Shown here piece after piece: positions 57,001 to 64,000 of a stretch of DNA of 64,000 bases. The notes beneath the pieces were generated by a model, which saw nothing but the letters and a program-made list of their open reading frames with translations, was not told the DNA's origin and did not search any database. Source of the stretch: Oscarella lobularis. Taxonomy: Eukaryota; Porifera; Homoscleromorpha; Homosclerophorida; Oscarellidae. The stretch covers positions 1,240,001-1,304,000 of the forward strand of contig NC_089192.1 in assembly GCF_947507565.1 (NCBI RefSeq), read 5' to 3'. The first letter of the stretch is position 1. The number at the start of each line of letters is the position of its first letter. Both the position numbers and the translations under genes were made by a program.

Positions 57001-59910
57001 GTTAACGCCGGAAAGCTAAACGTGTATTTCTTCTCGTACTTCAAAATCTCTTTGCTGCATTGCAGCGACGTCAACAAAGACATCGATCTCCTATTTGTTA
57101 TGGACAATTCCGGCAGCATTCCTTTCGGTGATTTCGTGAAACAAAAGACTTTCGTGAGCAGAATTATCGACCACGCTCTGACCATTGGATGCCACGCTTG
57201 CATCCGCGTCGCCGTCATCACCTACGCGCATCATCTCAAAATAGAGTTTGATTTTGACGCCCATTCGATAGGAGCGACTCCTCGAGCAGATCTCAAAGCG
57301 GCCGTTATGTCTATTGCCTATGTAGGCGGTTGGGCTACGAATACTAAAGTAGCCTTAGATATCGCTCACACGCTTTTGCACGACGTCAATAGAGGAGCAA
57401 GAGTCGGAGCCAAGAAGATTGTCTTTGTTCTGAGCGACGGGCACTCCAACTTGGGCGGAGATCCAAAGTTTTCCGCGGCAGTACTGAAAGCGGACGCCAC
57501 CGTTATTGCTATGGGAGTTGCAAACTTCAGATCGGTGTCGAGTCAACAGGAGCTGAGAGACATCGCCACTAGCGACGATCACGTCTTAGTGTTGAATAGT
57601 TTTGACGATATGGAAGACATCGTCGATTACTTCGGCTCAAGTATGCGTAATAGAGTTTCTTCACACGGTCTTTGTTACATATATTTTGTTTGCCCTTGTT
57701 TAGAAGCTCGTTGCGATTTAACGGACTTGGCAAAGAATCGACCTGAAGACTGGAATTCTATTAAAGACGGTTTCAAGAAGCTGAAAAAAGACGGTGTCAT
57801 CAACGACATGGCAGCCCTTCATGCTCAAACGTTTCGAAGATTCGGAGCTTCTCACAGGTAAAGAAAAATTTATATTATTCAATATTGCTTTCATGTTGTT
57901 TCCTAGTGGCGCCGGGTTTCTTCCGTGGCATCGCGCCTTTCTTCTCATGATCGAACGCGCTCTGCAAATCGCCCAGAACGACGACGCCTTACGCCTTCCC
58001 TATTGGAACTGGACGAGCGAAGACGTCAAGACGTCGAAGATATGGGACGATCTCGGCGGTGCACAGAACGGCGTTTCGACGGACGGCTTTTGCGTCAATA
58101 CAGGCGACTTTAGAAAATCCGTCTGGCACCCGGATCCCTCCGAATGCATTACGCGAAATATGATAACGCCTAGCCCGGGTTCGTCTCAAGTGTCCCAGTC
58201 GGCATTAGACGCCGATCGCGAGTTTCTTTATCCCTACTCGTTATTTCGTCGAATAACGGAAGGAGGCGGCGGTCGTCACAACACCTTGCACGTTCGTTTT
58301 GGTGGATTGGAAGCGAACATGGCAACGGCTGTATCACCCCTCGATCCTGTCTTTTACTTCGTAAGAAAAGAAAACCTTTCGATATTGTTCTTTTAATGTT
58401 GTCTTTTTTTCTTCTTCTAAGCATCATTGCTTCATCGATCTTCTCTGGTTTGATTGGCAAAAGCAGTGGGGCGAAGGCCCTGAAAACTATCCGGTCGCAG
58501 GCGAAGTGTACAATCTTCGTACGCCAATGCGACATCTGACCGCCGTCTACCCCGGTACGAACAGGCCTCTCTTGTCCAAGCCGGACTGGATTCGTCCCGT
58601 CAACTTGCTCAAAATCACCGACCTCGGATACACGTACGACTCGTCCGGATCGATATTTCACGTCGACCGGCGCCGACGCTCGGACTCGACCGATGCGGAT
58701 CAAATTCATTCTGCCCTTCTCAATGGCAGCGCTTTGACGGACAGTCAAGTCCAACAGCAGGAATTTGACGCCCAGTGCGGCTTTCTCAGCGACTCCCTCG
58801 ATGCTTCTCAACTCGACACGTGCATTCGTCGCGGAAAAACGCCCGGCGTTCGTCTCGCTTCCGGTCCGAATCAATTCGAAGGTCGAGTCGAAGTTCTTTG
58901 CGACGGCACGTGGCACGCCGTCTGTGACGACAATTGGGACGACGACGACGCCGAGGTCGTTTGCGGTCAGCTCGGCTTTTCCGGCGGCAAAGCGTACAAC
59001 GATTCGGAGTGGACGTACGAGTCGAATGATAATCTCGCGACGAGTTTCGACTGTACTGGAAACGAAGAACTGCTTCAAGACTGCTCGCACGATCACGTCG
59101 ACGTTTTCACTAATGCAGCAGCCGGCTTTTGTCCTTACTACGGGTACGCCCAAGTGGTGTGCGATCCAGGCAAGGAGCACTTGTCGTCACGCTTTATACA
59201 CGTGTTATATTATTTGGTTTGTTAGGTGTTAGGCTATCTACTATTGGGGACTCTTCCGGTTACCTTCATGTGTACAACGCTGCCCAGAAAGTGTGGGGTC
59301 CCGTGTGCGGCGCACGAAATTGGGGAAAACGTCATCATTCAGAAGCGTGCGAAGCAGCCGGTTTTGGTCCTTCGGCTCTCGGAGTCAGTCAATCGTCTAC
59401 GTCGAAACCCATTTTAGAAACGACGTACGTGGGATGCCTTTCCAGTGCGAGAAAGGCAATCGATTGCAGAGGAGTCGAGTGGGACACAGCATCGTGCGAC
59501 GACTCGACGAATGATCTTTACGTCTCTTGCCTCGACTGTACGTATGCAGTTTCCAACAGAAATAATGTCATATAATTAGTGTGCTTTCTTTTGTAGCTGT
59601 TCGCCTTGTTGATGGACCTAGTGCTCGTGAAGGCCGAGTCGAAGTCTTTCATCAAGGCGTCTGGGGCTCGGTGGGTTATCTGCTTTGGGACGAAGATGAT
59701 GGTGACGTTGTCTGCCGTCAATTGGGGTATGCAGAGGGTGCAGAACTGGTCTACTATCAATCGTTTTCGGCCGGTCCGAGCATCGTTTGGCTTGATCGCG
59801 TTCAGTGCACGGGACTGGAAGCTTCTCTGAATAAATGTCGCCATTCTGGATACGGCGATGCTTTGTACGACGTTCAGCGTCGGAGTGCAGCCGTCAAATG
59901 CAAGCCATAG
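54100..59910 (+). CDS. K2: secreted EGF / Ala-rich / vWA / tyrosinase / SRCR protein
   Basis: Tandem paralogue of K1. Exons 54100-57640, 57704-57857, 57907-58360, 58422-59169, 59226-59537 and 59597-59910 give 1840 aa in one frame. After the signal peptide comes a Ser/Thr/Pro/Gly stretch with a poly-Gly run that K1 lacks, then nine EGF-like repeats (residues about 91-418, the last shortened), a short Thr/Pro linker, the Ala-rich region (about 430-957), vWA with DNSGS and LSDG (about 990-1180), tyrosinase with all six copper histidines (LHAQ, ASHSG, PWHR; RHNTLH, FHHCFID) and three SRCR domains (from about 58845). Intron 4 again has a GC donor. Exons 2, 4 and 6 have the same lengths as in K1, which supports the model. 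Confidence 0.88.
54706..55255 (+). repeat. Near-identical EGF-coding tandem units in K2
   Basis: EGF4 and EGF5 (EINGCGSFPC type) are almost identical over about 114 bp each, and EGF6, 7 and 8 (NIDECASFPC type) likewise, with very few base changes. This indicates recent tandem duplication or conversion within the exon. Confidence 0.85.
55405..56970 (+). repeat. Ala-rich, silk-like coding region of K2
   Basis: Same arrangement as in K1. Cys-bearing landmarks (GCEGCNC, GGNCRCGC, QSGGC, GYCYTYGYGYGYC, SDDDC, YVGC, GNCGP) are in the same order as K1, with Ala/Thr/Ser/Val runs of 60-130 residues between them. Confidence 0.85.
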
Positions 59911-60514
59911 TGCACAGGCTTTGTCGCCACAGGATTTGTCTTTTTGTTCTACACGCATGCGCTTTTCTGTCTTTCACTGATCTCTGGGGCTAATCCCTCA
60001 GTCTGCAGCAAATCTCAAGTCTATGAGTGAGCGTTTGAGTATCTACGCGATGCGCCACGCGTTTTAGTGCATCCGTGACCGTTTTCTCGCACGCGGGTCT
60101 CACTGCTGACCATCATATGCGGTGTCCTGCTTGTTTCGTCAGGTCTTCTAGTCGATTCCACGCTCTATGACTAATCCCTCGGTGTTGTTTATCGTCCATG
60201 AGTTTCCTAATGATCGTCACTCACCTGCCGGGCCAGTGAAGACACCTACAAACTTGAGTCTGTCTACAAGAAATCAGAATAAATGTGACGTCATATCCTG
60301 CCAGGTTCATAGAGAAGTCGATTGAGTAGCAGTCCTTTTCTGACACAATACCGATATGGACACATAGAGGGACCCAAGAATTTCTATGACCAATTCAATT
60401 GAACGTAAGTCGCAGCTGTAGTTAGCTTAGACACATACATACGGTACTCCTCCTTACTCGATTTTCCTCTGTATTATAAGCCTCGATCGCGCGCGCGCAC
60501 TTGGCAATTAGTTG
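59911..60514. other. Intergenic region K2 to sialyltransferase
   Basis: Contains the converging 3' flanks of K2 (+) and the sialyltransferase (-). No other gene is seen; there is a short GC-dinucleotide run near 60490. Confidence 0.5.
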
Positions 60515-61765
60515 TTAGGAAGTGCCTGAATAAACTGTAATTATTCCTTCCTCTTCGAGCTTCCGGCGAAGTTCTGATTCTGACGTCAAGTTATGAGTTG
60601 TACCTGGTTGAGATTCTTCTTTGTTACTGTAATAGTGTCTGTATTTGCCTTCCTTGTTGAGCCCATACCCAAACACATTCACCTACGTTTAGAAGTCAGA
60701 TATCACGTTGTTTTTATTCTTTGTATACTTACCTTGTTGCAAACGTGAACAGCCAAAACTAGAAGAGTGACTCCGCTTGATGGAATCTTTGTATTGCCCG
60801 CCATCCACTTTTTCGTACATAGATACAAGTCCGGATGAATTATAAAGATCTGTGAGCGCATTTGCTTTATCGGTTAGCCAGTGCCAAGTTGTGCGTGCCG
60901 GCTTACATCCGATTGTTTAATGGAAATTTTTGACCGTGCTCTTCCCGCAAACTCAATTTCCATCAGTGCAGATGGTATAACGAGTATTTTGTTTGGTTTG
61001 CGATAAACTTTAGCTGCTATGCGAGTGTAGAGACTTTGAAACGTCGTCTTTTTGCCAACATCTGCTTCATATCCCTTCGTCATTGCGTCGTTCATTCTAG
61101 ACCAATATTACATATAGAATATATATACATATTGCAAATGACTTCTGAATGCACTTGCCTTATGACGACGTCGTGGCTATCGATAATGTAACCGTAGTTA
61201 GATCCAATCATGTTATCGGAATTACCGACTACAGCACACGAAATTCTTCCCTTCTCCTTTCTCCACTGACCAAAAATGTCTACACTCGAAACTGCTTTCA
61301 AAACGCGTACAGAAGCCTGAAGAAATGTTTTGTCTGAGAATTGATCAATTTTTGTGCTCTATATAATTAACGCAATGAGCAAATTACGCCTGGTATTTCT
61401 ATTGCGTGATATCAACTAGCACCCGTGTCGCTTCAATGGATTCTTTCGATATCGGTGGATCGCTCCGAGACCAAGTCGCCTTCAAAGCTGCATCGTATCG
61501 ATCGCAAAACCATTTGGAGCGAGTCAAAATGAGGCCTAGATAGCGTGCAGACAGCTAGCGATATCGTCACGGTGGTTCTTGTCTCACCACACCGCGAACG
61601 ATTTTCGGACAGCGGCGTGGCGGGCGACTTCCAAAGATCGATTAGCGGACGATTTGACTCGGATGAACACTCTCTTAGTGTCAGTTTGTATATGAGGACA
61701 ACGGCCAGGCTCAAGGTGAAACAGACCGATAGAGGATAAAGCTTCCTTGGGAGAGACAAGCCCAT
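60515..61765 (-). CDS. Sialyltransferase (GT29 family), complete
   Basis: Six exons on the minus strand (61588-61765, 61423-61535, 61159-61316, 60907-61096, 60733-60849, 60515-60682) join to 924 nt, 307 aa. A short cytosolic tip and one helix (about residues 10-30) give the type II Golgi layout. The stem has a SKWFCDRYD segment. Sialylmotif L runs from CAVVGNSDNMIGSNYG through DVVIRMNDA to GYEADVGKKTT. Motif S is PSSGVTLLVLAVHVC. Motif III/VS is seen as RHYY and HNLTSE. The two motif Cys expected to pair are present. It should transfer sialic acid from CMP-Neu5Ac to glycans; VNVFGYG and RHYY point to an ST3Gal-like branch, which is not settled. The intron after exon 3 has a GC donor (GCAAGT). 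Confidence 0.88.
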
Positions 61766-62253
61766 TGTCTGAGCAGGGAGAGAGAGAGAGTCGATAACGA
61801 GACGTTGTGGAAAACGAAATAACTATAAATAGCCATTGGGGGGTCGAGTTGTGAATGGTGACACGTAAATTTCTCATTGCACACAGAGGTATAGAGGCTG
61901 CAAAAAAGTACAAGACGCCTAGATAGAATTTTGGCAAGTACTGATGTGGGGGGGACTTCAGTGATTAAATAAATGTCTGCTTAATTGCTTTCGTCTTAGG
62001 ATTTAAATTGTTTTGCTTGTCTTGTTTTATAGTTGCGTGTTCAGCCAGTGGACGGACTTGACATCTTTCAACGTGCATGCTCGCCAACAGAAGTCTTCTG
62101 AAAAACTCATCAGCGAACCATAGCACGTAGAGCCTCTATTGATAGGGAGTCTCGTGAGAAGAGGGAACGAAACACTACTTTCTAGGAAAAGACACAGCAG
62201 AAAAAAACCAGCGTGCAGATTATCTGTCCAGCAATACGTCAAAAGAAAAAGTG
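61766..62253. other. Intergenic region between sialyltransferase and GH79
   Basis: Upstream region of the sialyltransferase and 3' flank of the GH79 gene. No further gene is seen; there is a short GA-repeat near 61780. Confidence 0.5.
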
Positions 62254-64000
62254 TTAGTTCTTGGAACAGACGGCGGCGTTAGCGTTTTTGAACAATATGT
62301 AACCGTAGGTCAAGGGCTTGACTACAATTGGAGACTCTCTTGATTGAGACATGCCTGACATGTCGGGAAGTTTGCCATCCTTTCAATAGTTAGGTCAGTT
62401 TATGCAAACTGCAATAAAAAATTACCTGAAGCTGAAGAATCTTGTTGTTTAGTTTAACTGTTGAAGATTGTAGAGTTCCCTCTTCTCCAGAAGAAAGATG
62501 AAACTAGAAGGTCAGGGAGGCTGTATGGTGAAAGGAAAACCAAAATTCTATCCGACCTCTTCTCGATCAGCTTGATCTCCAGAAAGACCCTAGTGAAAGA
62601 GGGGTTGAATCAAATAGGGTGAATATTAGTATTCAACTCAACTGACCGCTATTGTAAAACTGAATGACGTCGAATTGTTGATATTTAGAAAAGCTGTTGT
62701 GACAGCTCCAGCTTCAGCCGCCTTGCAAAAGAGTCAATAGAAATATCTCAAACAAGAAATGCACTGACTCTTACTTCGGGATTACTGCATGCTGCGTATA
62801 CTCGAAGATCGTCGGATATGTTTGCTTTAACTTGCAGAAACTAAACAGGTATCCCAAACCAATTTTCGAACGAATCGCTTATGTACCTTCATCCCCATCA
62901 GGCGTTTGAACAAGAGTGCAGTGAAGTAATCTGGATACGGATCGGTAGTGTTTTTGTTTAGGAGCTACAAACGTAGAAACGACATTGGCTAAGAGATACG
63001 AAGTTCCGTGCTCGTGTCAGGTAAAGAAGAGCATACTTCGTAGTTGCCTCCCACCAAAGTCTGCCCTGTTAACAAACTTTTTAGATGGTACATGACAGCC
63101 GGTGAAATTTAGAATTACTGCAGAACGCTTTTTGATTCTGAGATGCAACAGAAGCCAAGGCGTCCTAAAGCAAGTCGATAATATCTATCAGCGTAAGAGC
63201 TCGTCTGACTCACCAAATACCAGAATCCAGACAGGAAAGTGTTTGTCGTTCCATTTCGACCGCTATGCCATGCAGCTGCCGTTTCTCCAACCCCTTCAGT
63301 AGTAATATCTAGCTAAGTATAAGTTGTAAATAAGGTCCTACATCCTTCAACGTTTGGAGCAGTTTCATTTATATCTTTGCCTAGTTTGGCCTACGTGAAC
63401 ACTCCAAGTGTTTGGAAATCTGAAAAACGCGCTCAGTATACAGCTAGAGATCCTTCTTTGTTAAGATAGCTAGACGTAAGGATTTGTTGAGGCAAATGGG
63501 GATCAAGGCCGTATCCTAACCACGTAGACACCTTTCAACTTAGTCATAATCAAACTAAACACTATGGCGTTACCAGGATAAATATGATACGTCGAAGCGT
63601 TCATGGCGTATCCGGCTTTTTGAAGCAACTTCTTTAGAAAATCTTCATTTGGATTCTCGTCTAAAGAAATTTCACATAGGTGATATTCTCTTTCAGTCCA
63701 AATGTTGTTCCAACCTGGGCCTATCAGCCACGGACGAGTGGAAGAATCGGGCCAAAGTTCATTAATCATCTGCCTGAAGCAGACGACAATACATGTAAGT
63801 TTATTTAAATAAGTAGCGTGCTCCTGTACCTAATAGTAATGTAATCATCAGCCATGTACGACGGGTCGATCTAATTTATTTTAATTAATGAATTGAGAAC
63901 CGCGTACGGTACGGCAAGTGCATACTTTTGACTGAAGCTCATTTCCAAACTATGAAAGAGAATTTGACGCACGGTCACGGGGCATATGACTCTGTACCTC
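62254..64000 (-). CDS. Heparanase-like GH79 glycosidase, 3' part
   Basis: On the minus strand a chain of small exons rebuilds a heparanase-type protein; the 5' part lies beyond the window. Exons: 63926-63949, 63830-63870, 63773 down to about 63515 (donor uncertain), 63395-63443 (tentative), 63214-63308, 63119-63164, 63037-63065, 62887-62964, 62775-62840, 62647-62721, 62557-62589, 62426-62503 and 62254-62379. Landmarks in family order: FGNEL with the acid/base Glu; PWLIGPGW; STYHIYPG; GVGETAAAW with the nucleophile Glu; FLSGFWYLDALA; RQTLVGGNYE; PDYFTALLFKRLMG; DLRVYAACSN; and a C-terminal beta domain ending FKNANAAVCSKN. It would cut heparan-sulfate-like glycans outside the cell or in lysosomes. 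Phases agree at all firm junctions. Confidence 0.82.

Noticed and set aside
55329-57221. Similar minus and alternate + frames opposite and across K2
   Set aside because: Same codon-bias by-product; no known domain and no conservation beyond that forced by the coding strand.
61092-61158. Read-through of sialyltransferase exon 3 past 61159
   Set aside because: The continuation breaks the conserved VIRMN motif and soon ends; the GC donor at 61158 restores it exactly.

Overview
The window is metazoan nuclear DNA. Genes are split by many short GT-AG introns (often 45-60 bp), and the products are animal extracellular and cell-surface proteins: cadherin, EGF, Ig, collagen Gly-X-Y, vWA, tyrosinase, SRCR, sialyltransferase and heparanase. 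Compact introns together with this matrix/adhesion repertoire suggest an early-branching animal. A sponge, perhaps a homoscleromorph, is my best guess, but it is inference and no marker gene fixes it.

Layout. (1) 1-7864 (+): the 3' part of a giant cadherin, 16 exons and 2275 codons in the window, with about 17 cadherin repeats, EGF modules, one membrane span and a tail with five NPxY motifs. (2) 7.9-9.65 kb: a repeat of unknown class, present again at 29.7-31.3 kb. (3) 9.65-45.3 kb (-): a tandem array of about ten related genes for type II membrane proteins with the order cytosolic tip, membrane anchor, furin-like site, collagen segment, five Ig-like domains and a C-terminal aromatic/Cys domain I cannot assign. 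Five genes (A, B, D, E, J) look intact and five (C, F, G, H, I) are broken by small deletions, insertions or rearrangement. Further remnants lie between them. Nearly every unit also carries, on the + strand and converging on the 3' end of the collagen/Ig gene, a decayed copy of a POLE4-like histone-fold gene. The duplicated unit was therefore a two-gene block with divergent 5' ends. Three inverted-repeat elements sit inside the array, and two of them interrupt genes.

(4) 46.4-59.9 kb (+): two tandem paralogues (K1, 1807 aa; K2, 1840 aa) coding for secreted proteins with the order EGF repeats, Thr/Pro linker, about 520-residue Ala-rich silk-like region, vWA, tyrosinase with all six copper-ligand histidines, and three SRCR domains. 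(5) 60.5-61.8 kb (-): a complete six-exon GT29 sialyltransferase of 307 aa. (6) 62.25-64 kb (-): the 3' part of a GH79 heparanase-like gene built of very small exons and cut by the window edge.

The common theme is the cell surface and matrix: adhesion (cadherin), a diversifying Ig/collagen receptor-like family, a possible self-crosslinking matrix protein, and two enzymes acting on surface glycans. The Ig/collagen array, with its mixture of intact and dead copies, is the best candidate here for an undescribed recognition system. The EGF/Ala-rich/vWA/tyrosinase/SRCR proteins are the best candidate for an undescribed structural material.
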